DNA of 64,000 bases, taken from positions 39,111,041-39,175,040 of the forward strand of contig CM046354.1 of NCBI GenBank assembly GCA_025403435.1, given 5' to 3'. This DNA comes from Artocarpus heterophyllus. Lineage: Eukaryota; Streptophyta; Magnoliopsida; Rosales; Moraceae. Positions within the stretch are counted from its first letter, which is position 1. Each line of letters starts with the position of its first letter. A program made the position numbers and the translations under genes. This document shows positions 11,318-22,860 of this stretch, one piece after another. The notes beneath the pieces were generated by a model. The model worked only from the letters and a program-made list of their open reading frames with translations. It was not told the origin of the DNA and made no database searches.

Positions 11318-12977
11318 CAGGTTTTTACATAAATTTACGAGTTTGTGATCATGTTATATGCATAAATTTAGTGATCTTAATCTCTCCTATGCTTGAATTG
11401 AATTTTATAGAGAGATGGCACTCTAGGTTTCTATAAATTATATATGTTGTTATGTATTATGTGGTAAATGTTTATTAATTAATTATGGTTGATTAGATCA
11501 TTGTTTAATTATTTATTAATTAATTAATGCCGGTTATGGTTCCTTTGAGGTTAGAATGTGTATCTAAGTTTTTTATGTAATTAAATGGCGGACTATCATC
11601 TCCGTCTAGGAATTATTATTTATTTTAAATTTGTAAAAAATTTTGTAATTAAATAATTATCTGGAGAAGGCGGATCTAGAAGGTGGATCTAGAAGAATGA
11701 TGATGGCGTCCCCAGATATTTTCGGAGTCTCTAATTTTATGTTTTTGAATTATTAAAAATAAAATTGATGAATTGCGTTAAAATTGTATTTTTTGGAAAG
11801 AGAAATTTCTGCTCAGTCGGCATGCCGGACATCACAGTTCGGCAGGCCGATGGTCATAGATCGACAGGCCGGACGTGTGGTTCAATAGGCCATCAGTGGG
11901 GCTGAAATCGACTGGCTCTGCCGGTAGGCCGAACATCCAGTTTGGCATGCCAAACTTTCATGGGTCGGCAGGCCGATGAAGCATGAACGGCAGGCTGATC
12001 ACCTAGATTGGCCTACTGACCGAGAGCTGCCAAGTATCCAAAAGAGGTGCGATTTTCCCGATGCAGTTTTAATTTTATTTTTGAGACGATTCTGAGAAAC
12101 ATCAAATTTGGATATGACCGGAAATATGAAGTATTTGATTCATACGGGATTGAAGACTTGAAGACGGGTATTGCATGAAAAAGGATGCAGCTTGAGGATT
12201 CAAGGATGAAGAATCGATAAATGTCTCGATTATTCTCTTATAATCTTAGTTTTCTATTCTCTAAGGTGGAACCATAATATTACAGTTATTATTATTTTGC
12301 TTGTAGCTTTGCTTGATTGCTTTGCTTGTCTGCATTATAATATGATTTACCATGTATATTGATAACATGTCATATAGAATAGGAAGTGCCGCTCATATTA
12401 AAATTATTCATGTATATTTTTAAAATAAAACCTTGATTTCAAAAGATTGAGTGGGAGAAGGTTTTCGAAGAGAGGACCTAAGGCCTCCATCGTTGGTCCA
12501 TAGGCAAAACATGGTGGTCCCAACCCCTAGGAAGGGATTTCTATCATGTACCAGATTAGATCTCTGAAAGGATAATGTATTTTAGTATGATTTATGGTTG
12601 CACATCCCTAGGTGGTGATTATAAATCATGGATAAAATATTGAAACGATTGTTATACACTCACGTTAATTTTATTATTAACCTCTACTAGGAGCTCTATT
12701 AATAAAATTAATGGCCAAAGAAATGATTATTAATATATGTTGGATCATGCGGGTCCTAGATGGCATATGTTAATCAGGAGGGGATCCGTGTTCCTGATTG
12801 AATTTGGCATGACTCCCCCAGGAGCTTGTTAAATTACGAGTTGGGAATTATCATTGTAAGGTTGTGATATTTTCAAGGTTTTGACACATAAACATATTTT
12901 TATATGATTGTGTTATCTTACTGAATTATTATATGTTTGCTTATGTTTGGTATATGATTCTTTATTGTAGATTGAAA
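11318..12977 (+). other. Element C untranslated leader with GGCAGGCCGA array
   Basis: 1.66-kb leader between PBS and gag. At about 11813-12010 it has a dense run of GGCAGGCCGA-like units (for example TTCGGCAGGCCGA), the reverse complement of the units in the LTR. No coding frame is conserved. It may contain packaging or dimerisation signals, as retroelement leaders usually do. Confidence 0.65.
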
Positions 12978-13828
12978 ATGTATAAAAATGCTTTATCATC
13001 GATACTTGACAAAAACTAATTAACCGGTGAGAATTATAACGATTGGAAACGAAACCTGGATATCGTCCTGTCCTTTGAGAAACTGAAATATGCATTGATA
13101 AGCCCTTGTCCTCCCGAGCCTACGGGAGACTCAAGTAATGAGCAATTCCAAGCGTACGATCGTTGGAAAGATGCTAATGATCAGGCCCGCTACTATGTTA
13201 TGGCTAGCATGAACAACGTGCTGCAAGGTCAACATCAGGATTATGAGACTGCGAAGCAGATCTTAGATAATCTTGAGGATATGTTTGGAGGCCAGGCCAT
13301 AACAAAGCGGTAAGGAGTGCTTCAAAAACTCTTAAACTGTAGACAGAGACCGGGGACATCTATAAAGGAGCACATGATGTTGGTCATGGGTTACCTCGCT
13401 GAGGCTCAAACCAATGGAGCTGACATCGATGCTGAAACTCAGATGACTGTGGTCTTTGAGACTCTGTCTAAGGAATTTATTCTGTTTAGAGCTACTTTTA
13501 ATTTAAGCAATAGACGAGATATGACATTGACAGAACTGATAAAACAGTTACAGGAGTTCGAACTGCTGATCAGGGAGTCTCTTGCTGGTGTGAGGCCAAC
13601 ATAGTAGCTGCTTCTGGTTCCAATCCTAACTCAGGGAATGGAAAGCAGCAACGGGCCAAGAACAGGAAGTCTTCTATTCCTACTGTTACCAAGAGCAAAA
13701 AGAAGAAGAAGAAGAACCCAAAGAAGCTTAAGTGCTTCTTCTGTGGAAAGGTCAGGCATATTAAGAAGCATTGCAAGGACTTCCTTTCCAAAGGAGGTAG
13801 GTGAGATCTTCTATATTTAGAAACTTGT
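12978..13828 (+). pseudogene. Element C gag with zinc knuckle (broken)
   Basis: The frame opens at ATG 12978 (ALSSILDKN) and continues LTGENYNDWKRNLDIVLSF, a typical copia Gag N-terminus, then DRWKDANDQARYYVMASM and EDMFGGQ. A stop lies in codon 15 (TAA for a probable Lys), another at about 13314, and there is a frame change near 13605. A lysine-rich stretch then leads into a CX2CX4HX4C knuckle (CFFCGKVRHIKKHC, about 13735-13776) with all four metal ligands intact. The family protein packages the element RNA. Here only fragments could be made. Confidence 0.85.
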
Positions 13829-14281
13829 TTGGTTGAGGAATCCAGTAACATCTGGGTCATAGATTCTGGTGCAACTAATCATGTTTGTGTTTCTCTGCAA
13901 GGATTCAAAGAAACGAGAAGTCTGCTATATGAGGACTTCACACTTCGGATAGGCGATGGATCCTTGGTCTCAGCGGAAGCAGTGAGAGATGTCCATCTTT
14001 ACTTTGATAATTATAGGAATTTAATTTTGCAAGATTGTTTTTATGTTCCTAAATTTAAAAGGAATTTAATTTCTATATCTTGTTTATTTAAAGACTCCTA
14101 CGTGGTATCTTTTAATGAAAAAGTAGTGATTCGTAAAAACAAATCTTTTATCTGTTCTAGATGGATGCAAAATAATCTATATTTTATCAAACCTAAGATG
14201 GACTTATTGCTTAATGTTGAAATAAATGATAATGACTCTAAAAGACTTAAAACTTCTCACTCTAATAAGACTTATCTTTAG
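13829..14281 (+). pseudogene. Element C protease and start of integrase finger
   Basis: A 150-codon open stretch. WVIDSGATNHVC carries an intact aspartic-protease DSG motif near residue 11. It is followed by the conserved copia block LRIGDGSLVSAEAVRD and FYVPKFKRNLISISCL. The protease would cleave Gag-Pol. The stop at 14279-14281 replaces the tryptophan of the family's LWHLRLGH motif (TGG to TAG), cutting it from the integrase. Confidence 0.87.
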
Positions 14282-15268
14282 CATTTGCGCCTTGGTCAAA
14301 TTAACCTGAACAGGATTGAAAGGTTGGTAAGGGATGGAACTTTAAGTCACTTAAAGGTGGAATCTATACCTTAATGTGAATCTTGTTTGGAGGGTAAAAT
14401 GACCAAAAGACCATTCGGGTCTAAGGGCAATAGGGCTGAAGGGGTTCCAGAACTTGTGCATAGTGATGTTTGCGGACCAATGAACATTCGAGCACGATGA
14501 GGGTATGAGTACTTCATCACTTTTATTGACGATTACTCAAGATATGGGTATGTGTACCTAATGCACCACAAAAGTGAAACTTTTGACAAGTTCAGGGAGT
14601 TTTGGGCTGAAGTGGAAAAGCAATTGGGTAGGCCCATAAAGGTACTTCGATCATATCGAGGTGGGGAATACCTTTCTGATGAGTTATTGGAACATTTGTT
14701 AGAGAATGGGATTTTATCCCATTTGACTGCGCCAGGCACTCCGCAGTAGAATGGCATAGCGGAGAAAAGGAACAGGACTTTGTTGGACATGATTAGGTCC
14801 ATGATGAGTTATTCATCATTGCCTTTATTCTTTTAGGGATATGCACTACAAACTGCATGTTATCTTTTGAACAATGTGCCTTCAAAATCGGTCCCTAAAA
14901 CTCCTCACGAGTTGTGGACGAGTAGGAAGACATCCTTAAACCATATTTGCATATGGGGATGTCCGGCTCATGTCCTGTTTAAGGATCCAAATAAGGTGGA
15001 AGCATGTTCGGAAGTTTGCGTGCTTGTAGGATATCCAAAAGGGACTAAAGGGGGTTATTTTTATAACCCAAAGGAAAATAAAGTCGTGGTTTCAACTAAT
15101 ACAACTTTTCTTGAAGAGAGTTACATGGACGACTTTAAACCTCGAAGCAAAGTGGTGCTTGAGGAGTTAAGGGATGATCCGTTCACTCCAGAGGTTCCGA
15201 ACAAAACCATTCCGATCGGTGTAAAAAAACCAAACAAACCTAAACAACAACCTTAGGGGCTTCGGCGT
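14282..15268 (+). pseudogene. Element C integrase (broken)
   Basis: HLRLGQINLNRI and a CESCLEGKM segment form the zinc finger. The core follows with ELVHSDVCGPM and FITFIDDYSRYGYVYLM (Asp), LRSYRGGEYLSDELL (here Tyr replaces the second catalytic Asp of the family's RSDRGGEY), and NGIAEKRNRTLLDM (Glu region). The C-terminal part includes ELWTSRKTSLNHICIWGCPAH and GYPKGTKGGYFYNP. In-frame stops interrupt it: CAA to TAA (near 14373), GGA to TGA (near 14498), CAG to TAG before NGIAEK, and TGG to TAG near 14836. Confidence 0.88.
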
Positions 15269-16892
15269 AGTGGGAGGATCGGGCGTCAACCTGAGAGGTA
15301 TATGTTCAATGGGGAGGTCTTCTTGGCTGAACCGGATGAACAAGATAGGGATCCTTATACTTACGCAGAAGCTATAGAGGATGTTGATTCAAGACTCTGG
15401 ACAGAGGCCATGAACATAGAGATGAAGTCTATGGAGACTAATCGGGTCTGGGAGCTTGTGGATCTTCCCGAAGGGGTAAAACCCATATGATGTAAGTGGA
15501 TCTACAAGAGGAAAGGAGGAGTGGATGGAAAGGTCAAAACCTTTAAGGCTAGACTGGTAGCTAAGGGTTATATGCAAAAGGAAGGAATCGATTATAAGGA
15601 AACCTTTTCGCCTGTAGCCATGCTTAAATCCATCCAGATTCTCTTGTCCATAGCTGCCGCTCTCGACTACGAGATTTGACAGATGGATGTCAAGATGGCT
15701 TTTTTGAATGGCTATCTTGATGAGTCCATTTATATGGAACAACCAGACGGGTTCAAGGTCGCGGGTCAAGAGGGTAAGGTTTATAAGCTGCTAAAGTCAA
15801 TTTATGGACTAAAGTAGGCTTCCCGTTCTTGAAACATAAGATTTGATCAAGTGATCAAGACTTATGGGTTCTCACAAAATGTGGATGAACCATGTGTTTA
15901 CAAACACATTAAGGATGGAAAAGTGGTTTTTCTACTGCTCTATGTAGATGACATTCTGCTAATTGGCAATGACATTGGGACGTTGTCATCTGTCAAATTA
16001 TGGTTGACAAGCAGTTTGACATGAAGGTCTTGGGTGAGGCTAATTTTGTTCTCGGTATCCAGATTTTTCGGGATAGGAAGAACAAAATGATAGCTTTGTC
16101 TCAGGCCGGCTATATAGATAAAATTATTAGGAGGTTTGCAATGCAGGATTCCAAGAAAGGTGGGCAACCATCTAGGTCTAGAATTACTCTTTCTAAGAAA
16201 GACTCTCCAAAGTCTTATAAAGAAAGAGAATACATTAAGAAGGTACCTTATGCTTCTGCAGTGGGTAGTCTCATGTATGCCATGCTTTGCACACGACCGG
16301 ATATTAGCTATGCGGTCGGGATTGTAAGTCGATTTCAGGCGGATCCAGGACCGAACCATTGGGTTGTGGTAAAGCATATTTTTAAGTACCTAAAAAGGAC
16401 TCGAGGGTATATGCTTGTGTATTTGGGTGAGGACTTAACTCGTCTAGGATACACTGACTTGGATTTTCAATCTTGTCTGGATTCTAGGAAATCGACTTTG
16501 GGGTTTGTATTTACTCTGGGCGGTGGTGCCATTAGTTGGAGAAGTGCGAAGCAAGATTGCACTTTGGATTCAACGATGAAGGCCGAGTATGTGGTTCAAA
16601 AGAAGTAGTGTGGCTCTGCAAGTTCCTTGGGGATCTTGAGGTAGTTCCTGGTATGGATAAAGCAGTATCACTGTACTGTGATAACAGTGCGACGGTAGCT
16701 AATTCTAAGGAACCAAGATTTCACAAGAAGAGTAAGCATATTGATCGAAAGTATTATGTGATAAAGGACTTCATTGAGGGCGGGCATGTCACGGTGTGCA
16801 AGATCGTGTCAGAGGACAATTTAGCTGTTCCATTTACAAAGACACTTACTGGGAGAGTCTTCGAGAGGCATGTGGAAGCTATGGGGATGTGA
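15269..16892 (+). pseudogene. Element C reverse transcriptase and RNase H (broken)
   Basis: Reverse-transcriptase blocks in order: [57 protein letters not shown], then LLLYVDDILLIGND with an intact YVDD catalytic motif (about 15935-15975). A frameshift near 15990 moves to the next frame (FDMKVLGEANFVLGIQI). RNase H follows with YASAVGSLMYAMLCTRPDI, GYTDLDFQSCLDSRKST and, after another frameshift near 16580, YCDNSATVANSKEPRFHKKS and KTLTGRVFERHVEAMGM, ending at TGA 16890-16892. Several TGG to TGA and CAG to TAG stops lie between 15488 and 15830. Confidence 0.9.
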
Positions 16893-16930
16893 AATTTACT
16901 GTATTTACTCACTTAGTGTAGGTGGGAGAT

Positions 16931-18939
16931 TGTTAGACATGTATGTCCTAAGGAGTAAAAATGTAATAAGTTTTTGGAGACATTGTTATCAATAAATAAT
17001 TTATTCATTTATATATACTAAATCTTGTCCTCTTTACGTTCATATTTGTTGAATGTATATTAAGCAAACAATAGTCTGAGACTGTCAGTCTAAACCTTAA
17101 GAATTGGGCATATAATGGGCTAATTATACGGAAGACACGATTCTTAAGATGACGGTCTAAAACATATGATCCGCAATCGACGGAATAAAGTTGGGCGCTT
17201 TATTTATGTAAAGATTGTTATGTTGTCTATATCCCTTTCGGGAGATGGTTTGTATTGACCATCGGAGTTGGACTTCGTGAATAGAAACATTGGCATGTTG
17301 TCATAAGTGACGATGTGTTGGATCGGGACATAAAGTGAATTGATTTGGATTAATAATTCTGTCTCGGCAAATCGATTCACTTTAGACAGTCATTTGTATT
17401 GTATCTTAATCCTAAAATGAATAGTGGGCCCGTTGTCTCGACTTGTGTCTTTTGATGTACCAATGGGTGACACCCACATCTCAATAGTGGTATGCATGCC
17501 TGTACGTTAGAGGCATGACTCTTGATAGCGTAGACTTATTATTCATAGATATGGAATCCATAGCTCCTCTTTAGGAGTAATGATACCCTCTTATATGCGT
17601 TGTCCTGTAATTGAAAAACTGGAGCGCTCAACTATTTGGATACATAGGTGTAACTGAATGGTATACTGTCTTTGGATAGTAAGTTTTCTAATGGTGAGAT
17701 AATGGAACGTAAGATAAAAATAATCGGGAAGGTAAGACAGAACTTGTCCTTAAGCCGATTATGGATTTTCATGTGGGGATACGATACACTTTGATATGTC
17801 ATGGAGACTTAGCTTTACGGGCTTAGTAATTCTATAAAGTTCGAGAGTGCAGCTCCAAGCTTTTAATGGAGTAGCGTTGGAGTTGATAATTGTCAAATGT
17901 ATATCTAGCATATTGGGTTTCATAATTATCGTGAGCTTGAACTTTATGGGTCCTTTTTGGTCCCCTTTGCTAGCTCACAAAATCCTGTAACGACACGGCG
18001 TGCTTTTTCAATAATTGGTGACTTATGTCGGATTTATCAGATTGGTTTAAAATTTGAAAGAATTAAATAGTTCATGTCTGTTTATCGGTTGAATTAATTT
18101 TGTAAGAAATTAATTTAAGATAAACTTGTTGAATTATTGGGATAAGATAATTCTTGTCTGTTTATCGGTTGATTTAATTTTGGATAAATTAGATCAAGAT
18201 AAACTTGTAAAATTATTGTGAATTGATTTATTTTCTTAAAGATTATCTTGATGAAGTTTGTTTTGATCAGATAACTTTTATATTGGGTTATTTGAATCAA
18301 AACTGAGACTTTATCCTATAGAATCTCGGGTGGAAAATAAAATATTCGAGGAGATATTTACACAGTAGTTCGGCCTGCCGAATGACGTGTTCGGCCTGCT
18401 GATGGGGCCTGTTTGGCCTGCCGATCAGCGAGCGATAAGATTACGCGTTTTCACACAGATCTTATCAGATATTGATCCAAACTTGATTCTGTTTCGAGTT
18501 TTTGAGACCTAACCTGATAAGGACTAATCCCAGGACCAATAGCTATGTAAAGGGAATGGGTCTCATGATTTACTCAGATTAATTGAGAGATTAAAAGTGA
18601 TACTCTTCTGGTGAGCATCTGAAAACTCCTTGAGAGCTTTTGTTCACAAATCTCGAACATTATCTTTGGGTTCTCTCTATTGGTTGGAAGGAGAGTCACC
18701 GTGGAAGAGCTGTACGTGTGAGCCCACACTCACTCTGGTTGTGGATAGAGAATAGCAAAGAAGACCAGTTGTTGAGGCTCTTCTGGAACGTTACTTCTCT
18801 TCACAGGTTGCGGAGGTTCTTCGGTACATAAAGGTTAGTAAGATCTATTTAATTTATACATCTAGCATGTCAAACTTGTGTTTTAGAAATTACTCTGATG
18901 AAAAATTTTAAAATTCCGTTGCGCACCATTTTTCCAACA
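16931..18939 (+). repeat. Element C 3' LTR
   Basis: 2009 bp, homologous end to end with 9278-11303, followed by target copy TACAC. It has three GGCCTGCCGA units where the 5' LTR has four, and a TATGTAAA where the TATA box should be. Confidence 0.95.
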
Positions 18940-18944
18940 TACAC

Positions 18945-20244
18945 CACGTGTGTTTATATGCAAGGTTTCATTAAATGAGGCAATCATATCAAGCAAATAA
19001 AGGTTATCAAAAGCAGATAAAGAATCGAAACCAATTACTATTGAATCTTGAAAAAGACTAAATTGACTATTTCCAAATGAACAAGAATAACCAAATTTGT
19101 CAAGTGTAAAAATAAAAACCAAACTCCGTCTAAATGACAGTACAACATAAGTCTCATTCAAATCCAAAAAAAAAAATCTAGTTCTTAATAATAACCTAAA
19201 TGTTCCTATTGCCTCAACTTCTACTGACTTGTCATCGCCCACATAGATCTATCTTTCACCATCACTTAGCTTTCGGCAGCTCAGGCAACCCTGCATAGAC
19301 ACACTTATGTGAGTAGTAGCACCGAAATCTATCCACCAAGTCTTTCTTGGTACCAAAGTTAAATTAACCTCAAAACAAACTAGATTGAGAAGTGTACCTT
19401 TCTTTGCATGCCATGCATGATATTTGGTACATTGCTTCTTCTTGTGTCTGGCACCTCCATAGAAGAAACAGGCAAATTCATCACCTTGTCCCTTCTGTTG
19501 TTTCTTCTGTGTTGTGGCACCTACAACTTCCTTACCCTTTTTCATTTTCTTATTCTTGTCCTTAGAGGTTGTAGCCAAATGAACACTTTTGGCCTTCTCT
19601 TGCTTCAGCTTATCCTCTTCTTACACACAATATGAGATGAGCTCAGTGAGGGATCCTTTGTCCTTTTGACAGTTATAGCTCACCTTAAATTGGCTAAACT
19701 GTGCAAGAAGAGATATCAAAACTAAATGCATAAGTAAGTCCTCTTATAGCTCTAACTTGTGTGCCTTTAGTTTTGAAGCAAGATGAGACATCTTCATAAT
19801 GTACTCCCTTATGTTCCCTTTTTCTTTGTACCTCATTGAAATAAGGTTTACTAAAAGCGTACTTTTTTTAGCCTTTTCGTTCTTGGCAAACCTCTTCTCA
19901 ATTTCCTCAAGGAAACCTTTGGTTGTAGTAACCTTTTCAGACAAAGAGCCAATAAAAACTTTCAGAATAGCACGCTTCATGATTACAAGACTCATGTGAT
20001 TCTAACGATCCCATCTTTCCATGTCTCTCGTATCCTTAGAGAAACTGTTATCCGTAAGGTCAGCAAGACTTTGAACCCTCAACGCAAGGTCTAGATCCAT
20101 GACATTGAGAACAATCATAACGTTCTCTTGCCATACCTTGAAGTTTGTGCCATTAAGAATGGGAATTGAATTGATGCTAGTAGAAATGTTAGAATCACAA
20201 CTTGCAACTGAACAGAGAACAAAACAACAAAACGACAAGCTCAC
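18945..20244 (-). pseudogene. Element B gag, zinc knuckle and protease
   Basis: Reads leftward from about 20244. The Gag domain has ILNGTNFKVWQENVMIVL, EKVTTTKGFLEEIEKRF, MRYKEKGNIREYIMKM and LASKLKAHKLEL. Then come a lysine-rich linker and a knuckle where the second cysteine is Tyr (CFFYGGARHKKKQC). The protease motif reads DFGATTHISVSMQG, where the family has DSG, so the catalytic triad motif is altered. The remaining protease/GAG-pre-integrase continues to 18945 and is cut there by C. Two in-frame stops lie near 20000 and 19742. The first ATG used here (MSLSFCC) is uncertain because part of that start may be leader. Confidence 0.85.
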
Positions 20245-21559
20245 ATAAGTTCCACATCATACTTAAATAAATTCAAATAATGATGGGGCCCATCACAAGA
20301 TACCTAGCACAACATTAATATTTAGTCTTTGGACAGAAATATTAACTTGTAAGTGGCACTCTTCATGTAGTAATCAAACATTGACAATATGAACATGTCA
20401 AACTATAAATCTTTCTTTGGGTCGATTTATTGTTCACATGTAAAACAAAAAAAAAAAAAAGAATAATCATCACGTGTTTATTAGCACATGTGTATATACA
20501 ATTCTATCAAATATTAGCCTTCCTTTGGGCTGGCCATTTTTTACATAAGTTGCATGGACACAGCCGTTTATATTCCAAAACAAATTAACTTTCATAAGAG
20601 ATGACACTTTGACGACATGTTGCTTTAATTAATTCATCTCAAAATACATATAAAATACCAATCTTTGAATTTAAAATTGGCACCCAAAAAATGAACAAAA
20701 TTAAAACAAAAAATAAAAAATATTTTGTTCAATGTCAACCTGGTCAAAATCAACAATCAAAGTCAGTCATTAGGGTCAAACCAGATTGGGCCCTTGCAAG
20801 TCGGGTACTATATGGATGGGTTAACCCTATTTATCTATTTATCCCAACCCAATTACCCAAACCCAATGACCTATTATTTGACCCAACATTTAAAACCAAC
20901 CCAAATATTGATTAGACCTAATTTGTTCTTATAATAGCTGATGGGCTTGATAAACCTTAGACCTAACTGAAATGAACTTGAATCAGTAAATCAATGTAAT
21001 CCAACAGTTTAGCAAAACATTTTTGCAAGTTTTAAACCGTTTTATACATACATATATATGTATATATATATATATATATAATGAATGGCAGCCATTGTTG
21101 CCGTGCAACCATAATTCAATACGTACGAATCAAAGCGACAAGGGAGCATTCAATTTTTTTTTACTTGGCATGAGTGCCGTATATCAAACAGGAAAATTTC
21201 ATTAAAACAAATGATTTCATTCTTAATCATATATATATATATATGTACATGCACATACATATATTCAGACGTATATAACCAATTCAACGAAACTGAAAAG
21301 AATTTTCGTTTCTTTTCTTTTCAACACAAATTGTCGTATTTAACATAAAAAAAAATATTGCAACATGATGTAAACCACTAATGTATGAAACCGTATAAAA
21401 ACAAAAACCAAAAGACATATATAAACCATATTCAACCTTATATATATATATATATATATATCCCAAATTCGAATATATATAATCATGAATTGTTTTCAAC
21501 GTAAATATTCAACGAAAAAATGTTGAGAAAATGTTTCTCAATAATTCAATTGAGAAGAA
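20245..21559 (-). other. Element B leader region with AT microsatellites
   Basis: 1.3 kb between PBS and gag. It has three (TA)n tracts at about 21052-21081, 21222-21244 and 21438-21461, a 14-base A run near 20447, and a stretch rich in CCCAACCC-type words at 20800-20900. No conserved coding sequence. Confidence 0.6.
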
Positions 21560-21573
21560 GGCTCTGATAACCC
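21560..21573 (-). promoter_or_regulatory. Element B primer binding site (altered tRNA-iMet type)
   Basis: On the minus strand, one base after the LTR end: GGGTTATCAGAGCC, close to the usual TGGTATCAGAGCC but with a GG-GTT variation at the start. Confidence 0.75.
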
Positions 21574-21574
21574 T

Positions 21575-22036
21575 TGTTAGAGGAAACTTCTACAGATGAA
21601 AACCATGACCAAAATCTAAAATCTCATGTTAATTTATCAAGAAATTTAGTTAAAGCATAACTAAAGCCATGTGAATAGATGTGATCTTTGAATCTTTTGG
21701 TTATTGATCTTTTAAGCCAATATGTATGGTTTGTTTGAGAAGAAGCCCTCTTTCTTTTCTAATGATAGGATGTTAGAAAAGAATCGCACATTTGGCTCAG
21801 GGACTATAACCATTTATAAATGCCTTAAATTTGTCTTATTTCTATTTTAGCCCATCATAAAAGTAGAAATTAGACTTTTAGGTCTCTACACATAAATGAG
21901 CCCATACTTTATGAGATGTTTTAAAGCCCAAAACTTCATACTTTATTAGATCACTTTAATTAGACGTAATCTTATGATAACACATAATATACAATTATTA
22001 TACATATATGTATGACCACACGGATTAAATCCAACA
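21575..22036 (-). repeat. Element B 5' LTR
   Basis: 462 bp, partner of 5602-6035, followed on the plus strand by target copy GAGCC (22037-22041). It keeps a roughly 28-bp segment missing from the other LTR. Confidence 0.92.
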
Positions 22037-22041
22037 GAGCC

Positions 22042-22860
22042 ATCGTGAAAAGTAAAAGTTTGAGTGGCAGACATGGGAGTGGCACACTCTTTTACACCAG
22101 TGACATTAGTATTCTACAAGAGATCCCAAATCTACTTATGTTGAGTTAAGAGCACTTCGTTCGGTGTGGGTAAAACTTCAACACTAAGAGTGTAGTGAAG
22201 GTCACCCAGATCTTTAACAAAAAAACTTGTGAGAGAGCATCAATAACCTTCTAGAAAGGACTTGTTATTTCCTATGACAATCAGATCATCAACATAGACA
22301 AGAAAATAGACAGTAGGTCTATTAGTAGTGTAAATAAAGAGGGAGGTGTTGCTTTTGGAGTTGGCAAAGCCAAAGGATAGAAGAAATCCTTTAAGTTTGT
22401 TGTACCAAGCCCGCTGGGCTTGTTTAAGGCCATAAAGCGCTTTACGAAGTTTGCACACAAAGTGTGGATTGTTTGGATCAGTGAACCTAGGAGATTGCTG
22501 CATGTAGACTTCTTCTCCCAGTGTTCCATAAAGAAATGCACTATTAACTTCCAACCGTCGAATGAGCCAATCATTGGATAATGCTAGACTTAGAATTAGA
22601 TGGACCATGTTAGGTTTCACAACTAGACTAAAGGCGTCACGATGGTCCACATCAAGCCGTTGATGAAACCTTTTAGCAATAAGTCGGGCCTTGTAGCAAG
22701 AGATGGAATCGTCAGGACTTCATTTAATGTGAAAAACTGATTTGTAGCCAACAATATTTTGTGATGGATGGGGCGGAACAAGTTCCCAAGTGCCATTGCA
22801 AAGAAGAGCTGTCAACTCATAGGACATCGCTTGACACCAATAAACATGTTGAATAGCTTG
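22042..22860 (-). pseudogene. Element A reverse transcriptase, 5' part
   Basis: Minus strand. ELVPPHPSQNIVGYKSVF and CYKARLIAKRFHQRLDVDH lead into an open stretch at 22650-22240 with SNDWLIRRLEVNSAFLYGTL, EEVYMQQSPRFTD, KLRKALYGLKQAQRAWYNKL and FLVYVDDLIVIGNN: intact YVDD catalytic residues near 22280. A stop (22238-22240) then precedes KDLGDLHYTLSVEV and the break at 22041 where B is inserted. The continuation is at 5601 leftward. The enzyme would copy element RNA to DNA; it is broken by stops and insertion. Confidence 0.9.

Larger units (their letters stand above)
9278..18939 (+). mobile_element. Element C: Ty1/copia retrotransposon with 2-kb LTRs inserted in B
   Basis: LTRs at 9278-11303 and 16931-18939 (2026 and 2009 bp), target duplication TACAC at 9273-9277 and 18940-18944, ends TG...CA. 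It reads on the plus strand: PBS, leader, gag, protease, integrase, reverse transcriptase, RNase H, polypurine tract TAGGTGGGAGAT just before 16931. It is the innermost and, by eye, least diverged member of the nest (about 7% in the first 250 LTR bases). The long LTRs suggest an Angela/Tork- or SIRE-like lineage, which I cannot confirm. Many single-base stops make it defective. Confidence 0.95.
5602..22036 (-). mobile_element. Element B: Ty1/copia retrotransposon inserted in A
   Basis: LTRs at 5602-6035 and 21575-22036, with target duplication GAGCC at 5597-5601 and 22037-22041. LTR ends are TG...CA. It reads on the minus strand: modified tRNA-Met PBS, a 1.3-kb leader, gag, protease, integrase, reverse transcriptase, RNase H, polypurine tract. 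It carries element C at 9278-18939; without C it is about 6.77 kb. It lies in the reverse-transcriptase segment of A, and excising it with one GAGCC restores A's frame ([10 protein letters not shown]). The element is old and has numerous stops. Confidence 0.94.

Noticed and set aside
21222..21461. (TA)n tracts as regulatory elements
   Set aside because: Simple microsatellites in the leader of a dead retrotransposon; nothing else supports a role.
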